A DNA stretch of 64,000 bases. Source: Plazaster borealis. Taxonomy: Eukaryota; Echinodermata; Asteroidea; Forcipulatida; Labidiasteridae. A program made the translations under genes and the position numbers. Location: assembly GCA_021014325.1 (NCBI GenBank), contig CM037461.1, forward strand, positions 1,265,501 to 1,329,500, given 5' to 3'. How positions within the stretch are numbered: position 1 is the first letter of the stretch; the number at the start of each line of letters is the position of its first letter. The notes below the pieces were generated by a model, which had not been told where the DNA came from, did not search any database, and saw only the letters and a list, made by a program, of their open reading frames with translations. Shown one piece after another: positions 55,701 to 62,929 of the stretch.

Positions 55701-58700
55701 GCCTCAATCCTCCAAAATCAACCAATATGAGTTTTCATTGGATCCCTACTGCCTCAATCCTCCAAAAGCAACCAATATGAGTTTATGTAGGATCCCTACT
55801 GCCTTAATCCTCCAAAAGCAACCAATATGAGTTTATGTAGGATCCCTACTGCCTCAATCCTCCAAAGCAACCAATATGAGTTTATGTAGGATCCCTACTG
55901 CCTTAATCCTCCAAAAGCAACCAATATGAGTTTATGTAGGATCCCTACTGCCTCAATCCTCCAAAATCAACCGATATGAGCTTTAGGATCCCTACTGCCT
56001 CAATCCTCCAAAAGCAACCATTATGAGTTTATGTAGGATCCCTACTGCCTCAATCCTCTAATATATGTGGATATCGTAAACAAAGTTTGTGATGTGGTTT
56101 TTGGTGACTATTTTGTATAGATCCAAGAGGCGAAGTCATACATGCTTTCATTTGTTGTGTCAGAAATGTTTTTCTGTCTTGTTACCGAACTGTTTTGACA
56201 TAAAACAATCGCCAGTGATTGAGTTGTTTGTCACTCAAGCAGGAAACAAATATTTGTTTTGTACAAAACAGCATGCATGTGTTCAGTGGTGAAGATTTCA
56301 CTTCGGAGTGAAATTGTTTGTTGCAGTTCCACAAATGATTGTATTTTTTCTCCCCCACATTATTTTTGTTCTAGGAAATCTCAAGGAGCTTCAGAAACTT
56401 GTGGTGCAATCCAATCAACTTGTTAACTTGCCAAGAGGGATCGGGTAAGAATAACATTGATGAACAAATAATAATACTAATAATAATTATGGCGTGTCGT
56501 GGCGTGTCGTGGCCGAGCGGTTAAGTGCACCGGACTCAAGCTCTGGTGTTTCTGATCAGCAGAGTGTGGGTTCGAGTCCCAGTCATGACACTTGTATCCT
56601 TGAGCAAGATACTTTACCATAATTGCTTTGTCCTTCGGATGGGACATTAAGCTGTAGGTCCCGTGTACTAGGTTTGGCAGTGCACGTAAAAGAACCCAGA
56701 ACACTTGTCGTGGAAGAGTAGGGGTTGACCCCAGTGTTTCTGGTTCACATAGCAAGCACCCTCGTTTACAGGTTTCCTCAGGCTTGCGAGCTACAGTGAT
56801 TAAGTTCACTTGTGAGGCATCCTTGGTTTCATTACCAGAAATATATAATAATAATAATAATAATTATAATATCGACTCTTATATAGCGCAATTCCAAAGA
56901 ATGATTATTGCGCTTCAAACATTATAACCCCTGGTCACTGGGCGATATAATTCATTCCTTAAACCATCTCAGCTCCCTGGGGAGTATACAGCCTGTGCTG
57001 CCAAGTATGTAGCGCACTAAGCTAAATAAGTCACATGAACCATCTCTGCCCTCACAGGTACCCATTTACCCCTGGGTGATGAGAAGCAATTATAGTTGTT
57101 GTGTCTTGCTCAAGGACACAAGTGTCATGACCGGGACTTGAACCCACACCCTGATGACTTAGCCACCAGAACTTGAGTCCGGTGCACTAAACCGCTCGGC
57201 TTTTTCTCTCACATGTCCGTGACCTTTTGTATACTGTCCAAGGCTAGTAGATTTGCCATAAACCTTTGCCGTAAATTTTTGCAGGTATTTGGGTTGTACA
57301 GTTGGCTAGAGAAAACATTTTATTTTATAAATTGTGCAAGACTCGCACAGATTCAAATATTTTGGGGACCACTTTGGTGCTACGTACATTTTTACAAATT
57401 AAACAAGGATGTTTTTTATCCTTTACCAATCCTGTATAACCCTTTAAAGACCATAGCAGCCGGAAACGACTTGTACCAAAATGCCCAAATCGGTCGGCTG
57501 CAAAACTTCCACTCATCCAAAAAGGTCGAAGTAAAGGTCTTGACCTGAATTGAAATTTTCCAATGTTTCCAATGTTAACATTGAATCTTTTTTTTTTTTT
57601 TAACAAAACCAAATTTTGGGTTGAGATATTTTTTTTCAGACACTTTTGCAAGAGCAAATTGTTAAAAAAAACAAAAACAAAAACAAGTATGGTGATGATA
57701 TATACAAAAATGAATGGTCTCTAAAAGGTTAAAATGACAGGATCTTTACCATAGGATCACGAAAGACTACTGTAAGGTTGAAGATTAGAGACGATCTCAT
57801 CAGTTTTTTCTCCTGTCTCCATTCCTTTCCAGACGGTTGACTAACTTGACAAATCTTGGTGTAGGGGAAAACAACCTCAATTCCTTGCCAGAAGAGATCG
57901 GTAAGTAAAACACAACCCATACAAGTCTCACCCTGAGCACTAGCCTGACGTAGATTCAGGAGCAGTGCCATTCCATTGTTACAACCCCATTCCTTACATA
58001 CTTTCAGGCCTTGAACTTCGCTCTTGAAGGGGCACAGCAATTTCCCTCTGGTTAGGGGCACTGCTATGAGGAAAATGTAAATTTGTATTGGAACCTTGCA
58101 AAGGGCACCACAGCAAAAGCACAGGGCACCACCACGGCAATAGCTGTGGGTGCCGTGGGTTATTTCGAGCCTGTACTTCCCTCCCAACATGTTTCTTTCT
58201 TCTCTGGAATGCAACTCATTGGTTACGTGTGGGTAAGACCCTTGAAAAAGGCTTGACCACCTTTTGTGTGGTCCTCAGTCAGTGCCAATGCAGGCATATA
58301 TGTTGTGCGTCCCTTACGGTGCAGCGTTGGGCTCGCATCTCCTCCATCTACGACGACTCCTCCTCCTTCTCCACCGATGGATCGTGGCCGAGAGTGACGG
58401 TGCTGCTGGACCCGACACTGGACTGTCGAGGCTCCTCAGCTGAATTCCCTGGTCAACGTCTACCCCTACCTACATTGTACCTGTGACTGTGGGCTGATCT
58501 GGTGCGGGTTCTTTTAGGAGATCCTGGGCCTAACGTCTGCACTTTAAATCTTGTAAGGGGAACTGACTGGGCGGGGGAATATTCTTTAAGCCTCAATAAA
58601 GGGTCTATATACGTTTGGTAATGACTCTGAAAATGAATGGCAATAAAAACTTACTTGATACAAAATTTACTGTTTTTTTCTGCCCTTATTATGTACATGT

Positions 58701-61005
58701 AATTTCTTTTTTGGAAGGCCAATTTGTAATAACTCTTGTCTTAATTCGTGCCTTGTGCACATTCACTGATATTTATGTTTTCGTTTGCTTTTATGTCTAC
58801 TTTCCTTTTTATCTTTAATTGACTTGATGAACAAAATGTACTGTGTTGTCTTCAAGCCTTTGAGAAAGACTCTGCTTGGGTCGAAACGTCAGGCCATTAA
58901 CTATTTTTTGCATTTATACCATAGGTCCTTTTGGTTGGTAAGCAGATTGCAACAGCTAATTCTATTTCCTTTTTACATTTTAATGAAATTATTTTCATTT
59001 CTTTTTGCAGGAACTTTGGAGCAGCTAGAGCAATTATATCTGAATGACAACCCAAAGCTGAATGCACTGCCCTATGAGCTTGCGTTGTGTAGCTCATTGC
59101 AAATAATGAGTATAGAGAACTGCCCACTAGCAAACATACCACCTGAGGTAACCGCTGGGGGACCTTCATTGGTCATTCATGTAAGTAAAATTCCTTACAG
59201 GAAGTAGGCCAGACGGTGTAAATGAAAAGATGCTTGGAAAACGAATTTCGTTCCGACCCCCGTGGGTCTAAAAGAACTCTGCGGCTTTTTAACAAGGTAA
59301 TTGCTGGAGACTCAGAAGTTCAGAATTTCTTGTGACAAAGGGCGGGGACGTGACAATGCTTTGTCACAAGAAATTGTGAACTTCCAGTTCATGACAACCT
59401 TTTTTTCGACATTCTTCCCAAGTTTTTGTACAAAAGTATTACTTTAGACAGAAGTTACGATCTAAACTGCTCACAAAAAGTTAGGAAACTTTTTTTAATC
59501 ATGTATATTTTTATTATTTATAACCCTCTTGTATTATGTTGCATATCAATAGAAAGCTGAAGTGTTCTTCTTTAAAAATGATACCAAATGTGCAATGATG
59601 ACATGTTGCTGGACTTGGCCACATTAATAAGAATGAGACAAAGTCACAAATCAAATGTGCCAAAATTAGCAATTTTGTGTTACTGTGTAAACAAACAAAT
59701 TGACACTGTAATTCAAACAAGCGGTAATTTTGGCACATTTGATATGTGACTTTGCCTCATTGTCATTCATGTAGCCAAATTCAGCAACATGTAATCATTG
59801 CAAATGTGGTATCATTTTAAAGAGAAACACTTCAGCTTTGCATTGATACAAAGAGAGTAATAAATAATCAAAACATACTCGATTAAAAAAAGTTTCCTAA
59901 CTTTTTGTGAGCAGTTTAGCACAAGGCTACTTAGAACTTTCCCCCTAACATCTTGACATGCATTCTTTTCAAAGAGCATATTTCACAACTGTCTTGAGTA
60001 CTGTGTAGGATCTTTGCGTTCAAAACCAGGGTCCAATTTCATAGAGCTGCTTAAGCAGAAAATATTGCTTAACAATTTTCTGCTTAGCAGAAATGAGCAG
60101 GATACCAGTCACAAATTGTACACGTGACATGGTCGTTTGGCTGGTAACCTTAGTCTGGTAGGCATAATTTGGTTGTCCTTAGCTATTTTTGCGATAGATG
60201 CTTAAGCAGAAAATATTGCTTAACAGTTATTTGCTTAGCAAAAATAAACAGATACCATTCAAAAATGGTACATGTTAAATGGTATTTTGGCTGGTAACCT
60301 TAATCTGGTAAACATAACGTTACTGTGCTTAGCTACTTTTTGTGCTTAAGCAGCTCTATGAAATTGGGTCCTGATAGATTGCAAGCAGGCTTAGTTTATC
60401 TTTCATAAAGCTGTTTAGCAGATAATCGTGCTATTATTTTATTTTACTTTTTAAGATCTATATTTGCATGGTAAACTTTCAAAACTTATTTTTAGGCAAT
60501 AAAGCTATGAATACAACAATTTTGATCATACTTTAGTCTAATTTGTATCCTTTTGCGCGAAATGGTAGTTTAAAACATCAATTTACTTGTAATTCGTTTT
60601 TAACAAAAAATGATACATTGGCTAATTTCAAACGGGAGTAACTCAGCAACGCGATACACCTCAAAGCTTACACATATACCAAATAACTGCTGCTGGTGTG
60701 TTCTTTCCAGCCATGCATATAACTCAATTCTTTAAATTGTCAACATCTGAGTCATTTTCACAGAGCGGGTCACAATTGTGATTTTGCTGCAAGACATTCC
60801 CAGAAGAAAGCGCCCTCATGTGGTCAAAAATATGATCAATTGGGCCTTAGTTGATACTGGATGGTCAGACAGTAGGAGAGGAAGTGCACAAACATAATGT
60901 TAATTTCTTGAAGACAGATTGATTAATAATTGGATCGTTGTCTTCTTTTTGATTTGTAGTTTCTGAAGATGCAGGGGCCCTATCGCAACATGGTTAACAC
61001 TTGAG
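34600..61005 (+). CDS. SHOC2: SHOC2 leucine-rich repeat scaffold, 16 coding exons, 541 aa
   Basis: Joined coding exons: 34600-34734, 35697-35765, 38098-38127, 38755-38940, 39680-39775, 40168-40288, 42679-42787, 43433-43526, 44810-44914, 46767-46881, 52365-52489, 53170-53257, 56375-56444, 57833-57900, 59011-59180, 60961-61005. All joins use GT/AG and keep one frame for 541 codons plus TGA. Residues 1-68 are a charged N-terminus ending DLSKQS; the LRR solenoid runs from about 69 to 515; the C-terminus ends [14 protein letters not shown]. Diagnostic SHOC2 segments include [18 protein letters not shown] [50 protein letters not shown] and AGGPS. Human SHOC2 is 582 residues; the difference is mostly a shorter N-terminus. 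In animals SHOC2 joins MRAS-GTP and PP1C to dephosphorylate the inhibitory RAF site at membranes and raise ERK signalling. Confidence 0.97.
34787..34935 (+). repeat. Retroelement tail fragment in SHOC2 intron
   Basis: It carries tctactctgcggtagtagaat, aagacaagttctcaaagaac, gttgttaccacaaacc and tacctcaccatgcaacgcctc. Fuller copies lie at 42,165-42,435 and inverted at 63,895-64,000. Confidence 0.65.
34960..35121. mobile_element. MITE with gggcccaatttcatagagc ends
   Basis: It starts aggcccaatttcatagagtt and ends ctctatgaaattggaccct, with gcaggataccagtc and ggctggtaacc inside. Confidence 0.75.
35697..35765 (+). CDS. SHOC2: SHOC2 exon, residues 46-68
   Basis: After ttcttgtcag, phase 0 in and out. 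It encodes [14 protein letters not shown] and RLDLSKQS, matching the human segment that leads into the first LRR. Donor GTAAGT. Confidence 0.95.
35901..36660 (+). mobile_element. tRNA-Leu-like SINE split by nested MITEs
   Basis: The SINE head (ggccaagtggtcaagtgcac) ends near 35,938 and resumes at 36,541 (gtgtttctgaccagg, gttggttcgagtcccggtc, tgcttcgtccttcggatgg). The interruption is a gggcccaattt-type MITE (35,939-36,540), itself interrupted by a CAGGGCTCGAAT element (36,092-36,494). This gives three successive insertions. Confidence 0.8.
36092..36494. mobile_element. CAGGGCTCGAAT element nested in a MITE
   Basis: It starts cagggctcgaatttgg and ends caatttcgagccctg. TTCAG occurs directly on both sides, a possible 5-bp target duplication. 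Confidence 0.75.
36829..37262. mobile_element. MITE with gggcccaat ends plus an adjoining repeat fragment
   Basis: 36,829-37,123 runs from tgggcccaatctcatagcgc to agctctatgaaattaggccct. It is followed by a fragment of the 33,030-type repeat (agggcaccaaggc, ggcaccaaggcattgg). Confidence 0.65.
37654..38025. mobile_element. TTAA MITE, 372 bp
   Basis: Flanked by TTAA (37,650-37,653; 38,026-38,029), it starts aggcatcgtacacatttggtaa and ends attaccaaacgtgtacagtgcct. It is the closest relative of 14,743-15,110 and ends 72 bp before the SHOC2 microexon. Confidence 0.85.
38098..38127 (+). CDS. SHOC2: SHOC2 30-nt microexon, residues 69-78
   Basis: Acceptor cttactcacag and donor GAG|GTGAGT enclose ten codons, [10 protein letters not shown], exactly filling the gap between DLSKQS and [12 protein letters not shown]. 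The human counterpart in this position reads IHILPSSIKE. Skipping it would keep the frame. Confidence 0.92.
38350..38640. repeat. Dispersed repeat in SHOC2 intron
   Basis: It matches 13,415-13,710 and 42,890-43,100 (atgttgacaaattttgcac, ccactcacatgaggactct). No coding frame is shared, so the family is unrecognised. Confidence 0.65.
38755..38940 (+). CDS. SHOC2: SHOC2 exon, residues 79-140
   Basis: After tttttacag. It encodes about two and a half LRRs: [39 protein letters not shown] and [13 protein letters not shown]. Phase 0 on both sides, donor GTAAGT. Confidence 0.97.
38967..39382. mobile_element. CAGGGCTTGAAAT element, inverted copy
   Basis: It starts cagggcttgaaatttacac and ends gagccctg, with ggcccgaggccagtg and cagactggacaagtc-like words in the opposite order to 32,502-32,829. 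Confidence 0.7.
39390..39580 (-). mobile_element. SINE body fragment
   Basis: It carries the tRNA-Leu-SINE body on the minus strand (ggatgcctcataagtgaact, aggaaacctgtaaac, cttttacgtccactacc, gacctacgg) without the tRNA head. Confidence 0.7.
39680..39775 (+). CDS. SHOC2: SHOC2 exon, residues 141-172
   Basis: After ctaactgtag. It encodes [20 protein letters not shown] and [12 protein letters not shown]. Phase 0 both sides; donor GTAAGA. Confidence 0.96.
40168..40288 (+). CDS. SHOC2: SHOC2 exon, residues 173-213
   Basis: After tcttttcag. It encodes [20 protein letters not shown] and [16 protein letters not shown]. It ends G|GTAAGA in phase 1 and joins 42,679 to give PEEIGN. Confidence 0.95.
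40740..41838. mobile_element. Two gggctcaatttca MITEs, the second interrupted
   Basis: The first copy (40,742-40,890) is short. The second (40,892-41,838) starts tgggctcaatttcatagagc and ends ctatgaaattgggccct. It is split by a 750-bp element with CAGGCATGAGAAT ends (40,948-41,697). Confidence 0.75.
40948..41697. mobile_element. TIR element with CAGGCATGAGAAT ends (possibly hAT-like)
   Basis: The left end caggcatgagaatcttccgg is inverted as attctcatgcctg, and ccggattttt repeats occur beside both ends. There is no clear 8-bp target duplication and no transposase frame. Confidence 0.7.
42003..42435 (+). repeat. Penelope/retrozyme-like terminal region with a degenerate hammerhead motif
   Basis: At 42,006-42,033 ttgatga, a ctag...ctag stem and tcgaac approximate the hammerhead core CUGAUGA-stem II-GAAA. 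Downstream lie two tandem copies of a unit with gaattccgaat, tctgcggcagtagaat and aagacaagttctca (42,165-42,375), then gtgttaccgcaaacc and tgatacctcaccatgcaatg. Confidence 0.5.
42679..42787 (+). CDS. SHOC2: SHOC2 exon, residues 213-249
   Basis: After ttaccctcag. It encodes [36 protein letters not shown], strongly SHOC2-specific. It ends CTGAG|GTATGT (phase 2) and joins 43,433 to restore LGLRYNQL. Confidence 0.95.
42892..43105. repeat. Dispersed repeat in SHOC2 intron
   Basis: Third copy of the 13,415/38,350 family (gtacagacccatttttctcag, actcacataaggactct). Confidence 0.65.
43433..43526 (+). CDS. SHOC2: SHOC2 exon, residues 249-280
   Basis: After tgattgtag. It encodes [20 protein letters not shown] and [11 protein letters not shown]. 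It ends CCG|GTAAGT in phase 0. Confidence 0.95.
43553..43862. mobile_element. Inverted-repeat element with ttctccccatgcacaagc end
   Basis: The left end agagttctccccatgcacaa continues with gctagcgtatcgggcc; the right end is ggggagaaccctgg. Related ends occur at 38,230-38,260 and 40,082-40,118 (inverted). Confidence 0.6.
44290..44602 (-). mobile_element. tRNA-Leu-like SINE
   Basis: On the minus strand the head has ggccgagcggttaag and gggttcgaggcccgg, followed by body words (cttaagcaagacat, gtaaaagaacccag). The + strand shows these as reverse complements. Confidence 0.8.
44732..44780 (+). repeat. Conserved gactctgc...gtcgaaacgtc motif
   Basis: agaaagactctgctagggtc followed by gaaacgtcaggcc recurs almost identically at 58,856-58,902. 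gactc and gggtc can pair, followed by gaaac, resembling stem II and the GAAA box of a hammerhead ribozyme; the CUGAUGA box is not intact. It ends about 30 nt before the SHOC2 acceptor at 44,808-44,809. Confidence 0.5.
44810..44914 (+). CDS. SHOC2: SHOC2 exon, residues 281-315
   Basis: After tttgaacag. It encodes [20 protein letters not shown] then [21 protein letters not shown] is a SHOC2 hallmark. Phase 0 both sides, donor GTAAGT. Confidence 0.96.
45115..46213. mobile_element. 1.1-kb TIR element, CAGACCTGCCAACC ends (probably hAT-like)
   Basis: The exact inverted termini cagacctgccaacct and aggttggcaggtctg are flanked by TATTCA on both sides (45,109-45,114; 46,214-46,219). The interior has tacgcattttgcgta-type repeats and two copies, about 115 bp apart, of gaaatcagtcaaaatgggct. 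No transposase frame is intact. Confidence 0.75.
46305..46545. repeat. Dispersed AT-rich repeat
   Basis: agactgtgcaagtctcgcgc and tcttcttttt-type words match 22,210-22,310. The AT-rich remainder resembles 4,930-5,050. Confidence 0.5.
46767..46881 (+). CDS. SHOC2: SHOC2 exon, residues 316-354
   Basis: After acattttag. It encodes [18 protein letters not shown] and [14 protein letters not shown]. It ends CTAG|GTAAGT in phase 1 and joins 52,365 to give [10 protein letters not shown]. The frame stays open deep into the following intron. Confidence 0.96.
46906..52075. repeat. Pyrimidine minisatellite and flanking C-rich DNA in a SHOC2 intron
   Basis: From about 47,160 to 51,425 the sequence is nearly pure repeats of ctacccctccacctc (15 nt), ctacccctccacttc (15 nt) and a 14-nt variant with accc. 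The + strand has almost no G. The flanks (46,906-47,160; 51,430-52,075) are C-rich with a longer, decayed higher-order unit (cctaaacccctcaac, tcaatctcttaccc). All three + frames stay open for over 1,000 codons because the unit lacks stop triplets. It is not a protein-coding gene. Confidence 0.97.
52150..52285. repeat. Fragment of the caggcctggaat family
   Basis: On the opposite strand relative to 33,030: ttgccctggtcttggcctta, cattggaagtgccctttg, ending gaaattccaggcatg. Confidence 0.55.
52365..52489 (+). CDS. SHOC2: SHOC2 exon, residues 354-395
   Basis: After ggctacag. It encodes [20 protein letters not shown] and [19 protein letters not shown] ending FLK. Phase 0 at the donor AAG|GTAAGG. The last about 100 nt of this exon are the source of the downstream 80-bp tandem array. 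Confidence 0.96.
52495..53065 (+). repeat. 80-bp tandem array derived from a SHOC2 exon and its donor
   Basis: Seven full units of exactly 80 bp start at 52,495, 52,575, 52,655, 52,735, 52,815, 52,895 and 52,975, plus a stub at 53,055. Each repeats exon words (gttgaatctaggcacca, ctcactaga, gtactgatcctcagtaaca, acttcctcaag) and the donor, with 24 nt of exon sequence missing from the middle. Donor GT is kept after units ending 52,569, 52,649, 52,729, 52,969 and 53,049; it is weakened at 52,809 and lost (GA) at 52,889. Confidence 0.97.
53170..53257 (+). CDS. SHOC2: SHOC2 exon, residues 396-425
   Basis: After gttaatttag. It encodes [20 protein letters not shown] and KLESLPPEI. It ends ATTG|GTGAGT in phase 1 and joins 56,375 to give IGNLKELQ. 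Confidence 0.96.
53437..53500 (+). repeat. Hairpin followed by cgaaacgtcgagacc
   Basis: aacagagtatactgtt forms a short stem followed by cgaaacgtcgagacc, again resembling the 3' part of a hammerhead core; the CUGAUGA box is absent. Confidence 0.4.
53620..56060. repeat. 50-bp tandem array, about 49 copies, in SHOC2 intron
   Basis: The unit is atgagtttatgtaggatccc, tactgcctcaatcctccaaa, atcaaccaat (50 bp). Recurrent alternatives are ttatgtagg or ttcattgg before atccc, agc or atc before aacca, and tta or tca after gcc. Two short copies (near 55,132 and 55,979) lack about 10 bp. No frame is conserved. Confidence 0.98.
56375..56444 (+). CDS. SHOC2: SHOC2 exon, residues 425-448
   Basis: After ttgttctag. 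It encodes [20 protein letters not shown] and RGI. It ends ATCGG|GTAAGA in phase 2. Confidence 0.95.
56490..56848 (+). mobile_element. tRNA-Leu-like SINE, near-complete
   Basis: The head gtggccgagcggttaag with box B gggttcgagtccc is followed by the body (gagcaagatac, ttcggatgggaca, gtaaaagaacccag, tttcctcaggcttgcgag) and an AAT-rich 3' tail. A 10-bp unit (ggcgtgtcgt) is duplicated at the 5' end. Confidence 0.85.
56850..57200 (-). mobile_element. tRNA-Leu-like SINE, second body type
   Basis: On the minus strand the head (ggtttagtgcaccggac) leads to a body with gtaaatgggtacctgtgagg, cttggcagcacaggctg and gcgctatataagagtcg, ending in an ATT tail. It is the same subtype as 62,041-62,390 and lies head-away from the adjacent SINE. 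Confidence 0.85.
57833..57900 (+). CDS. SHOC2: SHOC2 exon, residues 448-471
   Basis: After cctttccag. It encodes [20 protein letters not shown] and EI. It ends ATCG|GTAAGT in phase 1. Confidence 0.95.
58005..58175. repeat. Fragment of the caggcctggaat family
   Basis: caggccttgaacttcgc through aggggcac repeats, ending ttatttcgagcctgta. Confidence 0.5.
58601..58665. repeat. Left end of a TTAA outer-family element
   Basis: agggtctatatacgtttggtaatgactctg and aatggcaataaaaacttactt match the end of 24,238-24,628 in inverse orientation; the rest of the element is missing. Confidence 0.6.
59011..59180 (+). CDS. SHOC2: SHOC2 exon, residues 471-527
   Basis: After tttttgcag. It encodes [40 protein letters not shown] and [17 protein letters not shown]. 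Phase 0 at donor GTAAGT. Confidence 0.97.
59463..59918. mobile_element. 456-bp foldback element, Tc1/mariner-like ends
   Basis: taaactgctcacaaaaagtt continuing through aggaaactttttttaat is inverted at the right end, and complementarity persists imperfectly for about 200 bp per arm. It is bounded by TA on both sides, consistent with a TA target. The end wording resembles Tc1-like elements. Non-coding. Confidence 0.8.
60030..60372. mobile_element. gggcccaat MITE, partly duplicated inside
   Basis: It runs from gggtccaatttcatagagct to gctctatgaaattgggtcc. The interior has two copies of gcttaagcagaaaatattgc and of ggctggtaacctta. Confidence 0.75.
60961..61005 (+). CDS. SHOC2: SHOC2 terminal coding exon, residues 528-541
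   Basis: After tttgatttgtag. It encodes [14 protein letters not shown] and TGA (61,003-61,005). Human SHOC2 ends after ...YRAMV, so this protein is two residues longer at the C-terminus. Confidence 0.95.
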
Positions 61006-61081
61006 ATGTACGTACATCGTAACGCATGCCATCATGACTTGCAGTCATCCAGGAGCAGAATGCAGCGTTGTCATCTCTTAA

Positions 61082-61880
61082 AATGGTGCAGGTTTACAAT
61101 GTTAAATGTAGCAATGTAAAGCAAACATGACTTATACACAATCAGGGGCCACATTGTCTTTAGTTTACAATTGGTGCAGGTTCACATAGCAGCAGTGTTT
61201 TAAGCAAACATGACGTATACATATTCAGGGGCCACATTGTCTTTAGTTTACAATGGGTGCAGGTTTACATAGCAGTGCAGCAAAAAACATGGCATATACA
61301 TATTCAGGCACCACATTGTTTATTGTCTTTGGTGGTGCAGGTTTGCAGGCAGCAGCAACAAGTAAACATGACTTACATATATTCATTGTAACATTTTTTT
61401 TAGTTTACAGTGTTTGCAGGTACATAGCAAACAGCAGCAACATTAGCAAACATGACGTATACATATTCAGGGCAACATTGTCTTTAGTTTACAATGGGTG
61501 CTGGTTCACATAGCAGTGTAAGCAAACATAACGTATTCATAATCAGGGGCCACATTGTATTTAGTTTACAATGGGTGCAGGTTCACATAGTAGCAGTGTA
61601 AGCAAACATAACTTGTTCATAATCAGGGGCCACATTGTATTTAGTTTACAATGGGTGCAGGTTCACATAGCAGCAGTGTAAGCAAACATGACTTATCCAC
61701 ATTCAGGGGTCCAGCCTCAAAATGATTCTCTATGTTTTCGAAATGTAACATTGTAGACTTTTATTCACATTCAGTGGCCACATGCAGAGTTGTCCTCAAA
61801 CTGTAGGTTCACATTGTATATGTAACAATTATAAACAGCTGTGACCTATTCATATTCAGGGGCCACAATATGACACCAAC
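61082..61880 (+). repeat. About 80-bp tandem array in the SHOC2 3' UTR or flank
   Basis: caggggccacattgt recurs at about 61,143, 61,226, 61,305 (variant), 61,466, 61,544, 61,624 and 61,704, with linked words agtttacaatgggtgcagg, cacatagcagcagtg and gcaaacatgac. Two decayed units follow to about 61,880. It starts within 80 nt of the stop codon. Confidence 0.9.
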
Positions 61881-62040
61881 TCGCATTTGTATGTAATTGT
61901 ACAAGTTCGATCCATTCAGATTCCAAACATGGTATATTCATTACTTAGCGTTCAACTGTCACCCAACATACACACTTTAGTAGCCACAGCTGCCTGGTGT
62001 TTAATTAATATGGGAGTCGTCATATTATCACTGTAATATC

Positions 62041-62390
62041 GTGGCCGAGCGGTTTAGTGCATCAGACTCAAGTTCTGGTTGCTGAGTCATCAGGGTGTGG
62101 GTTCAAATCCCGGTCATGACTCCTGTGTCCTTGAGCAAGACACCTAACTATAATTTCTTTTCTTCACCCAGGGGTAAATGGGTACCTGTGAGGGCAGAGA
62201 TGGTTCTTGTGATTGATTTAGCTTAGTGTGCTACATACTTGGCAGCACAGGCTGTATACTCCCAAGGGAGCTGAGATGGTTTACGGATGAAATGAAGGCC
62301 CAGTGACCAGGGGTAATAATGTACAAAGCGCAATGATTATTCTTTGGAATTGCGCTATATAAGAGTCGATATTATTATTATTATTATAGC
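62041..62390 (+). mobile_element. tRNA-Leu-like SINE
   Basis: Head gtggccgagcggtttagtgc, box B gggttcaaatcccgg, body as in 56,850-57,200, ending gcgctatataagagtcgat and an ATT run. Confidence 0.88.
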
Positions 62391-62929
62391 CCTCAAACGA
62401 GGCACGTTGTCAGCACATGCTGACATATTTTAATACTTCCATTGTCTTAACCACATCCTACATACTGGTCAGCTCATATGCCATGATATCCTAAAGCTGG
62501 ACCATGCCACACGTCCTAGAGGGGTATCAATCAACAGGGGACAGTGGTTTGGTTAGAACAGGGCAGGACAAAACTCTGCCAGCATCTTTTGTGTACAAAT
62601 CGGTCCATCAATTGTATGTCAATTGTAAATGGTAGATGAACCAAATTACACAAATTAATTAATTAAGCAAACAAATAAGCTTAAATTTACCCAGGCAATA
62701 CCTGGACATGTAAACAACACACTTAACTAAAAAAAGTTGTTGAGAAAATGCAAAACAAACCCTTTTAACCTATGGAAAAAACTTGTCATCATGAGTTGAC
62801 ATTGTACCGGAGTTCTGTTTGTCCCAGTTAGATGCCTCGTTTAAAGGATTTATAAAAGATTCAAATATTGAATTGAGCCAAGTTAAATAATAATGATAAT
62901 AATGGAGGCTTCTTATAATAATAGCGCTC
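62391..62929. other. 3' flank, no gene seen
   Basis: AT-rich sequence without coding potential or clear repeat structure. Confidence 0.45.

Noticed and set aside
53620..56060. CRISPR-like regular array
   Set aside because: The units are contiguous tandem copies with no unique spacers, and the DNA is eukaryotic and intronic.
56509..56595. Functional tRNA-Leu genes (also 30,675; 62,041; minus strand at 18,520, 44,602, 57,200)
   Set aside because: A and B boxes are present, but acceptor stems do not close and each is followed by the same SINE body, so these are SINE heads.
58088..58486. 132-codon frame in a SHOC2 intron
   Set aside because: It starts in a dispersed repeat and lacks acceptor/donor consistent with SHOC2; the flanking exons 57,833-57,900 and 59,011-59,180 already join in frame.
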